DNA of 64,000 nucleotides from Aptenodytes patagonicus (lineage: Eukaryota > Chordata > Aves > Sphenisciformes > Spheniscidae): positions 62,001 through 126,000 of the forward strand of contig NW_027472020.1 of NCBI RefSeq assembly GCF_965638725.1, given 5' to 3'. Below are positions 25,083 through 37,206 of the stretch, one piece after another. Within the stretch, counting starts at the first letter, position 1; the number at the start of each line of letters is the position of its first letter. The position numbers and the translations under genes were made by a program. The notes below the pieces were generated by a model. The model searched no databases and was not told the DNA's origin. It worked only from the letters and a program-made list of their open reading frames with translations.

Positions 25083-28000
25083 ATGAGCTCCCACATGGCT
25101 GTCGCTGCTGAGGAGCAACCCTTGAGCGTGAGGCGGATCAAGATGGACTTCTGGGACGGGATGGAGCACGCCTTCATGATGCCCAGCATCACCGCCAAAG
25201 GTACAGGCATCCACAGCCACCGCGGGAGTGCTTACAGGACCAACGGTTGTAGCGCTGTGTGGGTGAGACTCGGCAGTGCAGCCATCGCAGGGGTGTTTCC
25301 ATCTGGGGCCGGGGACATCAATGTCACTTTACATCTGGCAATGTGCCACAGCTCAGGGGGTGTTGGAGGGTTGAGAGCTGGCAGACGCAGAGCGCAACCT
25401 GGTTTTCCTTTGCCTTCCAGAGCGAACCGCCGTCTGGGACGCAGTGGCTGGCTACGTTCAAGAACAGCTCCTGCTGCACAAGGTGGGGCGACACCCGCAT
25501 CCTCTTAGTCCACCCAGGGGAGTGGGGAGTCCCCACGGGCCTGGGGCATGGCCTGCAGTTACTTTTCCCTCCTCAGAAAGCAGGAAACTCACCCCAAAAG
25601 TCCCCGCTGGGGGACAAGCAGGGCTCGTGCAAGGGTGGTATCACCTCCGGCAGGTGGTATTGTACCGCAGGGCTGATCCCGGTCGCTGGAGACCCCTGGA
25701 TGCCCTCGGGCTGCTTCTGCCCTGACTCCAGCACTGCTTTTTCGGGGCAGGGGAAAGGGAAGGAGAGGGCTCGGCAGCTCCTCCTTAAAGCTCTCCCCAC
25801 TGCCCTGGCTCGCGTCTCTGAACAGCAGGAGCGGGCAGGGTCTGGTCCAAAGCACCGTCCCTGGACAGGGCCACTCCCAGCTCTTCCCTCCAGCCAGTCC
25901 TCACCCTGCAGCCCTTGCCTTCTCTCCTGCTCCAGGGAGTCCGAATTCCAACCCTCGGCTCCTTCGACGCTGTCCCCCAGTGGATCCAGGCTGGGAATGA
26001 GATTGTAATTATCCAGAGGCCCGTCTTTCGCCTGGCCAGGAATCTGGCGGTTGTCCACAACCTGATGGATGACAAGGACTACCTGCCCGGTAAGACGTTG
26101 GATTAAACCCTGGCTGGCTGCAGGGTCGTTTCATCCCTGCCCTGGGTCTGAGATGCTCTGCTAAAGCAACTCTTTCTCTGCAGAGCAGGCCCAAAAATGT
26201 TTTTTTTTTTTCCTGGGGGGGGCGATGCGATGACTGCAGTAAGCAGCCCTTGGGAAACGCCTGCGGAAAGGCCAGTGGGCGAGCGCCTCCATCCCCTTCC
26301 TGTGCTTTTCCAGGCAATAAGGAGCTGGAGCCTCTGAAATACGCCAAGGTGGCCACGGACGCCTCTGTGTCCCGGCGAAAAGTGGAGGGCTGCATCCTAG
26401 GCATCACGTCCCTCCTCTCTCACTGCCTGGGGAAGGGGGCGAACGTTGCCCTCATCCTGAGGAACGTTGGGGTGCTCCTCATCGAAGGCAGGAGAGTGGA
26501 AATGAAATTCTACTATGACTTCCTGGAGACCTTGTCCGGGAAGAAGAATCTGGCAAAAGCTGTTTTCAAGGTGAGCGTTTTGGTTTCGCTGTGGCGTGGG
26601 CACTCCCACGGTGGTGTCGTGGCGTTGCCCACGCGTGGCCCGGCCGGGATGCGGTCATCCCACTTGAGCGAGGCGAGACCTACGGTCCTAACAACTCCCC
26701 CTGCCTCGGGCTCCTCCGATTCGGAGCGCCTCGGCCGTGCGGAGGGCATCCTGCCATCTTTGTGGTCCTCCCTTGCAGGTCCCCTGGCTGCTGGACATGC
26801 TGGTGTCCCGGGTGGCACCCGTGGCCTCGCTGAGTGTTTCCGGCCGCGTCATCCTCTTTCCCGAGTGAGTACGTTGGCGGCCGCAGCCGCTGGTTGGTGC
26901 AGACGCTCAAGGTAGCATTTGCTCCTTGTGACCACGGATGTCCTCCCATGGGGACAACCAGGCAGCGGCTCTTGTTGGCGTCCCCAGGTCGTAGTCGGTC
27001 CCACGAGGCAGATCTGATGGGAAAGACAGAGGAATTTAGGCAACATTTTCTTCCCGTGGCGGCCAGGGCTTCTTTGCCAGGGGACTCCATTTCCCAGGGC
27101 TGTCCTTGCGGGTGGGGCACAGCAGACACTGGAAAAACACGGTAGACTTGGGGAAAAGAACGGCCTTTACGGCCCTTCCAAAGTCTGCCCGTCAGCAGGT
27201 GATTGCGGCGAGCGAGTGCTGGTGGTGCTCTGGGTCACGTCGGCGTCTTCTCCTTGTTGCCAGGTTTGAAACGGAGCTTGTGGCCGAGCCGCTGCCCAGG
27301 CCTCTTCTCAAGACCTCGAGGCGAGTCCCCGGCGGGGACAAGCAGATGAGAAGGGAGGGTTTGCCACATCTCGGGCAAGGCACGAAAGGTAAAGCAGCTC
27401 CCGGCTCCTTTCCACGGCACGGGCAACCAAGTTCTGTCGTCGGGTGGGGAAAAGCACCGGCGTTGCGGGTCAAAAGGCTCCGACTTGGGCCAAAGCTTCA
27501 TGCCAGCTCGGCCCAGCCTTTTCTCCCGATGACTCGTCGGCTTCACCGAAACGGAGCCCTGGGGTGGGACGTGCCCAAGGGTACGGTGGGAGGATGGTGA
27601 TCCAAGGCCCTCTCCTCCCCCCTCAGAAGTGACCCCACCAAAAGTGTCCCTGTCACCTCCCCGGCATCACCCAGCCCCCTCAGTCCCAACCCGGGCGCTG
27701 ATGAGGCGATTGCAAAAGCACGTTGGAAGTGGGGAACCGGGGCAAGCGCCGGTGCTGGGGAGGGTGCCGGGCCTCTGGAGACAGCGGATGGGAGGGGGAG
27801 CAGAACGGCCCTCTCGGATGCTTTGGAAAGAGGCCTGAGCAGCGCTGCCTGTCACCGGGGCCGGCAGCGTCCCGGCGACGCTCTTCTGACGAGGTCTCTC
27901 CTTCCTGTTTCCAGTGGGATTCCCTGGTTTTCCCTTTCCAGCTAGTCCAAGCTCGAGAAATGATGAGATACCACCGTTCTGGGAAATCAGGGGGAAGAGG

Positions 28001-28921
28001 AGGAGGAGAAGCTCTCGGGTCAGGTGAGGCTCAGGGCTGGCGTCTGCACGGGCTCCTTTTGCCCAGAGAGGCGGTCACTGCCCCATCCCGGGAAACGTTC
28101 AAGGTCAGGTTGGAGGGGGCCTCTGAGCGACCTGATCTAGTCGAAGACGGCCCTGCTCCTCGCAGGGAGGCTTGGACTAGACGACCTTCAGAAGCCCCTT
28201 CCAACCCAAAGCCTTCTGTGATTCTGTGATTTCCTGACCCGGCAAGAGCCCGTTGCCCAGCCCCAAACACTCGCTGCCCGTTGCCGCCCAACAGTGGTGA
28301 CGGCAGCGCCCGGAGGGGCGGGATGGGGCTGCCGGGAGCCCCCCGTTTCACAGGGCTGCTTCCTCTCGGGCCCTTCAGGAGAGCCCCAGCGTGGCCTCCT
28401 GAGCTGTGCACGGGGACAGCCGTGCGGCAGCCGAGGGTCCTGGCTCAGGGGGTTTCCTCAGCCGAGCCGCCGGCGGCTGCACAAAGAGGCGCGTGGCTCG
28501 CGAGGGCAGGATGTGGCGACAAACCCATCGACCTCCTCAGGTTATACCTCTCCCATTGTGTCCTTCCAGGCAGCGGCGGGTCATCCCAGGCGGTTCCTCT
28601 GGAAAAAAGCAGCCTGCGACCGGCCAACCCAAGGGCAAACCCGCGCCCACCGGCCAAGCACCAAGGCAGAGCCGAGCGCAGGCAGCAGAACTTCAGAGCT
28701 ACGGAGGAGGAGGAGGAGGACTAGTGGAGAAAATCCTCGCTGAAATCGCCACGACGCAGACGGCGAAAGCCAAGCCCTCCCACGCTCGGGAAGCGGCGAC
28801 CTTCGTAACACCCGTAATCGCCGTCTTATCGGTAACGAGCTCTGAGGCCAGCCTGCGCGAGGAGCCTGCCTACGAGGTTCTCGGGCAGCCGCTGCTGAGA
28901 CCAAGATGGAGAAAACTGTGA
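25083..28921 (+). CDS. CCDC81: CCDC81-like protein with two HU-type domains, copy 2
   Basis: Exons: a 25083-25200, b 25421-25482, c 25936-26089, d 26314-26570, e 26779-26864, f 27264-27388, h 27915-28023, i 28570-28921 (TGA). Every junction has GT/AG ends and matching phase, giving 420 aa. Residues about 40-111 form the first HU-like domain: VWDAVAGYVQEQLLLHK, GVRIPTLGSF (the HU beta-arm G-V-I-x-GxF pattern), VIIQRPVFRLARNL. Residues about 113-197 form the second: VEGCILGITSLLSHCLGKG, NVGVLLIEGRRVEMKFYYDF. These match the tandem HU fold at the N-terminus of vertebrate CCDC81, a centrosome-linked protein. The CCDC81 coiled coil is replaced by a basic, low-complexity tail. An alternative terminal exon g (27627-27838) would give 337 aa. 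The AATAAA at 29136 favours the longer form. Family call strong, function unknown. Confidence 0.8.
28062..28232 (+). mobile_element. CR1 3' tail inside the CCDC81-like gene (copy 2)
   Basis: Same intronic CR1 3' fragment as at 9771-9941, ending in TTCTGTGATTCTGTGATTT. Confidence 0.88.
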
Positions 28922-29135
28922 ACTTCAGTCCTGAGAGCTTCTGGCCGGTGCTGGAATAACCTCAGAAGTCTGCATTCTGGACGCGGAGCGCTGAGGCCCG
29001 CGCGCTCGAGGCACCCCTCGACGAACACCTCTGTTTTGGTGCAAGCGGCTCGAGGCGATGCCTTGCGCTGAAGACGAGCTCAGCGCTCCCTCGGCTGGAG
29101 AGGCCCCACCTGGAGGGATCGGGGAAAAAGAGATG

Positions 29136-29141
29136 AATAAA
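29136..29141 (+). terminator. AATAAA polyadenylation signal (CCDC81-like copy 2)
   Basis: 215 bases beyond the TGA ending at 28921. Confidence 0.6.
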
Positions 29142-29146
29142 AACAC

Positions 29147-30109
29147 AGAGAAGTTGCAAAAGGGCCTTGACTTTTTTTGAATTGTTTGCAACCGGAACGG
29201 GGGAGAAGGGTTTTTTACGGTTGGCTCTGAGATCAGCCAAGCATGGTCCTGGAAGCGGGGCCATCTGAGGGACCTTCCCTCGGGACCTCTTCCATCCAAA
29301 GGACCTTCTCCATGGCCGCTATGGAAAGGAACGTGGTTTTGGAGGCAAGAGAGGGCAGCCAGGCACTTGGAGCAATGTTGTGAAGAACTGAAGATCCCTG
29401 GAGGGGAAAGGAGAGGATGCAAGTGCAGCTGGGGAGGCATGGAGGGCACGTACGTGCAGGGGCAGCGGAGGCCACCTAAGCTTACGCCCAGGGCCATAAG
29501 GGACCGGGGAAGGAAAGAGAGCAAGGCTGAGCCCAGCTCCGCTGGCCTGGACTTTCTATTTCCACCTGGGGTAGAGCCAGGGCTCTCTACTATCCTATTT
29601 ATCTCCCAGATGACCCAATTTATATCCACTTTCTACCTCTACTTATGAAATCCTCCAGGTAGGTGCCCTGTTTGGCCATCCCGTGGGCCACCCACGCTGA
29701 CAGAAGGTCCACCTCCAGTCCCAGCACGGTGGCACTCGCGTCCCCTGCTGTTTCCTGGCATTTTCCTCCTTGCCCAAATCCATCCTATGCAACCCAGGAA
29801 CCAAACCGTCCTTACGGGAAGCTTCTGCTTAGGACCCCCTCCAGCATCGGGGGGGAAGGGGCCACCCTGATGCCGCCCTAAAGATGCAGTCCCTGACCTT
29901 GAGCAAAGGTTGTTCCTGAGGACACTGGCGCGAGCGAGTGATGAGGGTCTGCAAAGCTGAATTTCACTTTGCAGGGGCAGATCTTTCTGCACCGGTTTGC
30001 AAGAGGGTGCCGGGCTGGGAATTGGAAGACCTTGTTGAAGGGCCAAAATGGAGAGACCTACCCAGAACCAGGAGCTCAGTGTGGGGGTGAGATGTGTCTC
30101 TAGGATGTG

Positions 30110-30112
<3 letters not shown>
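29147..30112. other. Intergenic, no gene recognised (unit 2)
   Basis: Counterpart of 10860-11828, with small indels (for example 'gcgatccga' near 11716 of unit 1 is lost near 30003). Confidence 0.5.

Positions 30113-30113
<1 letters not shown>

Positions 30114-30169
<56 letters not shown>
30114..30169. repeat. (TA)28 microsatellite, long allele
   Basis: 56 uninterrupted TA bases, the longest of the three paralogous alleles. Confidence 0.93.
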
Positions 30170-30172
<3 letters not shown>

Positions 30173-30182
30173 CCTACATGTA

Positions 30183-30778
30183 GGGTTCAAATCCTTACTA
30201 CAGGACACAAAACCTAACTTCCCGGTCCAAAGCCTCATTTTTAGGCTACAAAGCCACAACTGGCTGTGCAAAGCCTCATTTATACAATCCCAACTCTTAT
30301 TTTCAAAGTCCAAGTCCTCGGTTTTAGATCTAGACTCTCATATTAAGTTACCAAAGTCTGATTTATGTGGTCCAAAGCCCCATCTTGAAGGCCCAAACCC
30401 TCATTTTGAGGGGCCAAATACTGATTTGTAGGGTCTAAACCTTCTTTCTGGGGAACAAAGGCTCGGGTTTAGGGTCCAAAGCTTTAGTTGGAGGCTCCAA
30501 CGCCTCATTTGTAAGACCCAGGTCTTTGTTTTTAGAGTCCAAAATCTCATTTGATTGTCCAAATCCTTGTTTTTTGTTTCTGACGCCAAATTCTGAGGGT
30601 CCAAAGTCTCATTTTTAGGGCCCAAGGCCTCCTTTTTAGGGTTCTGCGCCTCTTTTCTTTTAGAGTCCAATTCTCAATTTTTAGGGCCCAAAGCCTCATA
30701 TTTCATTTGAAGCCACAATTTTCACTTTTAGCGCCCAAAGCCTCATTTTCAGGATCCCTCCCCTCATTTTAAGGGTCT
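30183..30778. repeat. 21-bp minisatellite (unit 2)
   Basis: Same unit and register as 11863-12461, differing by a few substitutions. Confidence 0.88.
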
Positions 30779-30999
30779 CAGTGTCACTGGTGGCATCATC
30801 CAGGGCTGCCCTTTATCCTTCTCGGACAGCTCTAAGCTTCCACAAAGCACAGCCCTTCTTTCCAGGGCCGGGCTGCCCTTTCGTTCGTTTTACTTCAGCA
30901 CAAACACTACCAGAGCCTGCGGCCACGCTCCAGTACCTCATCGCACCTCAGCCCCTGCTGTGAACTAACATGGACAGTCACACCGTTGACGCGCTCTCC

Positions 31000-31072
31000 T
31001 GCCCTTCTCTGGACGCGCTCCAGCACCTCGACGTCCTTCTTGTAGCGAGGGGCCCAAAACTGAAGACAGCCT
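31000..31072 (-). mobile_element. CR1 remnant beside a deletion (unit 2)
   Basis: Only the 5' side of the CR1 of 12768-13265 remains (TGCCCTTCTCTGGACGCG onward). The left edge is a deletion junction at a TGCC microhomology. Confidence 0.8.
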
Positions 31073-31673
31073 CGGAGGGCGGGCCCTCAGCGCCTGACAG
31101 CGCAGGCTGCGGCAGGGGCTGGGCCGGGCCGCCGCCATGACAACCGCCCCCTCCCCCTGGAACGCTCCCCCACTTCAGCCCAGAGCCTTCCCCGGCCGGC
31201 ACGGCGACAGCCAATCGGCTGCCGCCGCGGGAAGCGCCGCCAATCGGAGCCGGGCGTGCCCTGCCCAATCCCAGCGCCGCTCTCGGGAGGCCGGCAGAGA
31301 GGCGGGAAAGCCCTGAGGGGAGGGACCCGCCCCCGGCTGCGGCCCGTCCGGCCCGGGCCCGTGCGGCCCCCGCGGCTTCTGCCGGGCCCCTCCGCGTCCC
31401 CGGGGCAGCCGGGGGGAGGAAGGCCCTGGCGCTTCCCGGCCGGTGTCACCCCAAGGAGCGCGGGACCTCCCGCCACGCGGAGCAGCGAGGGAGGCGCCCG
31501 GTGCCCTCACGATGTCTGCGGCGGGGGGAGGTGAGGAAGCAAAGCGCGTCCGGGCTCGGCGCCCTCGGCTCAGCCTCAGGCCGCGACGGGAGCCGAGGGG
31601 CTCTTCCGCTGCTGGGAGCCGCCCGAGGCAGCTGCCAGGTACCTGCCTGAGCTAGTTCGCCCGTTTGGGGCGG
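31073..31673 (+). promoter_or_regulatory. CpG-island-like promoter with three CCAAT boxes (unit 2)
   Basis: CCAAT at 31211, 31240 and 31265; ATG at 31512 followed by the donor-like G|GTGAGG. Almost identical to unit 1. Confidence 0.6.
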
Positions 31674-32650
31674 GAGGTGTCTGCTCTGGGACCCGCCTGG
31701 GACTCCCCCCAGGTACGGGGCGGCTTTGGCGGCCCTCATCTGAAAGGCGCACGTGTCCGGGGTGGCAGCCCGGGAGCCCTGCCCTGTCGAGACCCCAGGT
31801 AGCGTGCCTCCTCCAGGAGGAAGCTCCAACTGCATGCAGCCACCTGGGACTCCGGCTGGGCGGAAAGCGAAGGTGGTTTGCATCTGGTGGAAGGACCCCC
31901 CCAGGCCAGGCGGCTGTCTGGGACCGCTGCGAGGTAGCAGCAGCGCAGGTCGGTTTGCCTCATCCGGGAAGGAGCTGACATCCCGCCTGTGCACCGGGAG
32001 GGAGCTCGTCCGTGGTGGTTCCTCCGGTGGTTTTGTGTCCTCGTGGGCGAAGCGCTCAGCCTCCGCGGCCGCAAAGTATTTCTAGTGGTGCCCGGCCTGG
32101 TTTCTCTGCGCAGAGACCTACCCCCGGTGCAGAGTCGCTGCCCAGTTGTCGTTGCCTCCACTGGCAGGCTGTGATTGTGGGAGCTCTGATGGCAGGTCGC
32201 TGACTGGGGGGCTGCAGGGCCCGCTGCCCAAGTTGGTTTTCGGTGGCGTATAGTTAGCTCCGTTTCAGAGGGACTCTGCGCAAAGGGGGACCCAAGTAGA
32301 TTTGCGTCTGCGTGCGAGTCGCCTCGCTCCTGGGAAGCAGCTGAGGATTTCTCCCTGGTAGATCCCCGGTGCGGCTGTCCCCCCGGAGTGAAAATCTCAT
32401 CCCAGGTGACAGCCCACTTGACTTGCCAGGCAGTTGCTGGAGCTATTTTAAAATTTACACAGAAACTGCGTTCCCAGGTAGCAGCCTGGGACTCCTAGAA
32501 GGTACCTACCTGAAAAGTTTCTCTCCTGTTGCAAGAAGGACCATGGTTAGTAGTGGCTCAGGCTTCCTGCCAGGCTTCCTGGCCTGTCTTTTTGGCCACC
32601 TCAGGAGGGAGTAGAACTCTTGGGTTCTAGATTCCTCCAAGGTAGCTACC
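31636..32650 (+). repeat. Degenerate CAGGTA-motif tract (unit 2)
   Basis: Same arrangement of CAGGTA-like motifs as at 13833-14845. Confidence 0.5.
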
Positions 32651-32681
32651 GGTGGAGTTTTGTGTATGCTGCAGTCAGGCC

Positions 32682-35510
32682 CATAGAATCACCGAATGGT
32701 TTGGGTTGGAAGGGACCTCTAAAGGTCGTCTAGTCCAACCCCCCTGCCGCGGGCAGGGACATCTTCAACTAGATCAGGTCGCTCAGAGCCCCGCCCAACC
32801 TGACCTGGAATGTTTCCAGGGATGGGGCATCCACCCCCTCTCTGGGCAACCTGTGCCGGTGTTTCACCACCCTCAGCGTAAAAAATGTCTTCCTTCTATC
32901 TAGTCTGTATCTTTACAGACTAGTTTCAAGCCGTTCCCCCTTGTCCTGTCGCAACAGGCCCTGCTGAAAAGTTTGCCGCCATCTTTTTTATAAGCCCCCT
33001 TGAAGTACTGACAGGCTGCAATAAGGTTTCCCCGAAGCCTTCTCTTCTCTAGGCTGAACAATGCTGGCTGTCTCGAATCACCTCCCTGCCCTCCATGTGC
33101 CTTAGCATAGCTTCCAGGAGGATCTGTTCCATGATCTTCCCAGGCACAGAGGTGAGGCTGACTGGCCTGTAGTTCCCCGGGCCTTCCTTTTTCCCCTTTT
33201 TAAAAATGGGGGTGATGTTTCCCGTTATCCAGTCAGCGGGAACTTCCCCGGACTGCCCCGGCTTCTCAAATACGATGGATAGTGGCTTAGCAACTTCATC
33301 CGCCAGTTCCTTCAGGACCCGCAGATGGATCTCATCGGGTCCCATGGACTTGTGCACCTTCAGGTCCTTAGATGGTCTCGAACCTGATGTTCTCCCACAG
33401 TGGGCAGCTCTTCATTCTCCCAGTCCCTGCCTTTGCCTTCTGTGGCTTGGGCGGTGAGGCTCGAGCACTTGCTGGTGGAGACCGAGGCAAAAAAGTCATT
33501 GAGTACCTCCGCCTTCTCCGTATCCTGGGTAACCAGGTCTCCCGTTTCCTTCCGGAGAGGGCCCACATTTTCCCTCGTCTTCCTTCTGTCCCTGACATAT
33601 CTATAGAACCTTTTCTTGTTGCCCTTGCCGTCCCTGGCCAGATTTAATTCTCTCAGGGCTTTAGCTTTCCTAACCTGGTCCCTGGCTGCTCGGACAATTT
33701 CTCTCTATTCCTCCCAGGCTCCCTGTCCTTGCTTCCACCCTCTGCAGGCTTCCTTCTTGTGTTTGAGTTTGTCCAGGAGCTCCTTGTTCATCCACGCAGG
33801 CCTCCTGGCGTTATTGCCTGGCTTCCTCTTTGCTGGGATGCATCGCTCCTGAGCTTGAAGGAGGCGATCCTTGAATATCGCCCAGCTTTCTTGGGCCCCT
33901 CTTCCCTCCAGGGCTTTGTCCCATGGCACTCTACCAAGCAGATCCCTGAAGAGGCCAAAGTCTGCTCTGCTGAAGTCCCGGGTAGTGAGCTTGCTGTGTG
34001 CCCTCTTCGGTGCCCTGAGGCTCTTGAACTCCACCATTTCATAGAATCATAGAATCATTGAGGTTGGAAAAGACCTCTAAGATCATCGAGTCCAACCGTC
34101 AACCCAACACCACCATGCCCACTAAACCATGTCCCTAAGCGCCTCATCTACACGTCTTTTAAATACCTCCAGGGATGGGGACTCCACCACTTCCCTGGGC
34201 AGCCTGTTCCAATGTTTCGCCACTCTTTCAGTAAAGAAATTTTTCCTTACATCCAATCTAAACCTCCCCTGGCGCAACTTGAGGCCATTTCCTCTCGTCC
34301 TATCACTTGTTACTTCGGAGAAAAGACCAACACCCACCTCGCTACAACCTCCTTTCAGGTAGTTGTAGAGAGCGATGAGGTCTCCCCTCAGCCTCCTTTT
34401 TTCCAGGCTGAACAACCCCAGTTCCCTCAGCCGCTCCTCATAAGACTTGTTCTCCAGACCCCTCACCAGCCTCGTTGCCCTTCTCTGGACACGCTCCAGC
34501 ACCTCAACGTCCTTCTTGTAGTGAGGGGCCCAAAACTGAACACAGTAGTCGAGGTGCGGCCTCACCAGTGCCGAGTACAGGGGCACGATCACTTCCCTAC
34601 TCCTACTGGCCACACTATTTCTGATACAGGCCAGGATGCCATTGGCCTTCTTGGCCGCCTGGGCACACTGCCGGCTCATTTCATGGTCACTGCAGCCCAG
34701 GCTGCCCTTGAGCTTCACGTTCCCCACCAGCCCCTCCTTGTTGGTGAGAACAAGGTCCAGCAGAGCACCTCTCCTCCTTGGCTCCTCTACCACTTGGAGA
34801 AGGAAGTTGTCATGGACGCACTCCAGGAACTCCCGGATTGCTTATGCCCTGCCGTGTTGTCCCTGCAACAGATGTCGGGGTGGTTGAAGTCCCGCACGAG
34901 GACCAGGGCTTGTGAGCGTAAGGCAGCTCCTATCTGTCTGTAGAGGGCCTCATCCACTCGGTCTTCCTGGTCGGGTGGCCTGTAGCAGACCCCCACCGTA
35001 ATGTCACCTGTCCCTGCCTTCCCTTTAATTCTGACCCACGAGCTCTCGGTCGGCTCCTCATCCATCCCCAGGCAGAGCTCCATGCACTCCAGCTGGTCAT
35101 TGACATAGAGGGCGACACCCCCTCCTCATCTCCCCTGCCTGTCCTTCCTAAAGAGCCTGTATCCCTCCATGCCAACACTCCAGGCACAGGATCCATCCCA
35201 GCACGTCTCCGTGATGCCAGCAAGGTCGTAGCCCTGCCGGCGTGCACACGTCTCTAACTGCCCTTGTTTATTCCCCGTGCTACGTTTGCACAGAGGCATT
35301 GAAGCCGGGCCCCTGATGACGCTGTCTCACTGGCTGCAGTTCCTTTGTGCTGCTCTTCAGGCGCTCCCCTGCTGAGCTGTGTCCCTTCTCCAGGCCCTGG
35401 GCGTCCCTTGCTGGCCCTGGCATCCAACTGGTAGGAGTGGGATGGATTGAGGTTCCCCTCCCCTGGCACCTCTAGTTTAAAGCCCTCTTCTGTCTGCTCC
35501 CGACTTATCG
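32682..35510 (-). mobile_element. CR1 LINE, antisense, with a nested CR1 (unit 2)
   Basis: Same internally deleted CR1 as at 14880-17067, interrupted by a second CR1 at 34042-34676. A small replacement near 32912 (CTTTACAGACTAG in place of a C-rich run) is private to this unit. Confidence 0.93.
34042..34676 (-). mobile_element. Nested 5'-truncated CR1 with 7-bp target duplication
   Basis: A 635-base minus-strand CR1 inserted in the older CR1 in unit 2 only. It starts (3' end) with the complement of CR1 tail octamers and carries the well-preserved ORF2 C-terminus: [59 protein letters not shown]. It is flanked by CATTTCA at 34035-34041 and 34677-34683. Units 1 and 3 have the uninterrupted target with a single CATTTCA. 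Its frame is open into the host CR1 frame (GCSDHEM then [10 protein letters not shown]). Confidence 0.95.
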
Positions 35511-35536
35511 CCATCTATTTCAATTATCTTTATTAA

Positions 35537-35821
<285 letters not shown>

Positions 35822-36572
35822 TAAACGCACCACATCTGCAAGAAGAAAATCATTATTTTTCATGTGGTCCAATTCTACTTAAACATACCAACTCTACAAG
35901 ACTAAAATAGTTATTTTTTTACACGCAGGCCATTTTCATTTAAACATACCACACTTTGGAGACGACCATAATTACTTTTATGGCTAAGCCCATTTAAAGG
36001 GGCAAAACGGACCTTGCCGGTGTCATCCCTAATTATTCTTCATTTCCCAGCAAATCAGAAAAGGGACCAGGGGAATGAGATTCCCGAGTGCCTGAAATTC
36101 CTGTACTTTGCCCGCTTCCATAGAATACTGTCTTTCTTTTCAGAATAAATGAAAAGAACTGTCTAAATGCAGGAGACTGTACTATAGGGAGCTGTAAAAC
36201 GAGAGAACTGGAAAAATGGCAATAAGGGAAACAGCATGTTTCTCCTCGTGAGAGCTTTAGGTCGAGCGGAGCAGAGCTATTTGTCCTCCCTTAAAGAACA
36301 GAGAACTAAATAAAGGTACTCTAATTTAGAGGAGAGCAAGGAACTTGCAAGGCTCCACCCAGATCTCCTCAGCTATGCTTCGCTATGTCGATTTTGAGGC
36401 ATGTTTGACAGTTACTGCCACTACATTACACGGTCTTAGGGGCAATAAGATGAAAGAAAAGATGCTGAAGGTGAGGTCCGTTGTAAATATGAGCAAATTC
36501 TGTTTTATTCCCCGTCTCTTCCAAACAAAACAATCCCATCTGAATAACAAAAGACTCTTCTCTCTTGTTTAG

Positions 36573-36722
<150 letters not shown>

Positions 36723-37170
36723 TAAGTGGGGTCCTTCCTTCCCCGTTCATAATGAATTCCTACTGAAGTCCCTGGGGTTTCCGTCGGCCTCCTAGAAAGG
36801 TTTTTCCCTGTTACAGCAATTTTTCTCTTAAAACCGGCGAGGGATGGAGAATACGCACACTGAGCATCGGCTCGCTGTGACGCCTCAAGGGCTCCGTTCC
36901 CCACGGTGCCGACTTTTTTGTCTTATCTAGAAACATAATTCATATATCGATTTTGAAGCTCATTCTCATCATCCCTAGTGGTATTCAGCAAATACCTTCT
37001 GCCTGGTGCTGGATATACGCAGAATCAGAGAGCACGTGCCGCAGAAACAGCTGGGCAAAACCTTTAAGCAGAGAAACAGAAAAGGGGGGAGAAAATAGGG
37101 GGTTTGACGCCCGTTTTGAGACATTTGCAGGGCACGGTGACTTATTTTGGCCAAACAGATATGGCAGTTT

Positions 37171-37172
37171 TT

Positions 37173-37202
<30 letters not shown>
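37171..37202. repeat. Poly(A)-poly(G) tract (copy C)
   Basis: Longer A run and a run of about eight G compared with copy B. Confidence 0.85.

Positions 37203-37206
<4 letters not shown>

Noticed and set aside
24876-25508. A 210-codon open frame running through the CCDC81-like promoter, exon a and intron a
   Set aside because: Only the part from the ATG at 25083 to the donor at 25200 fits the CCDC81-like exon pattern. The rest crosses a TATA box and an intron and has no domain.
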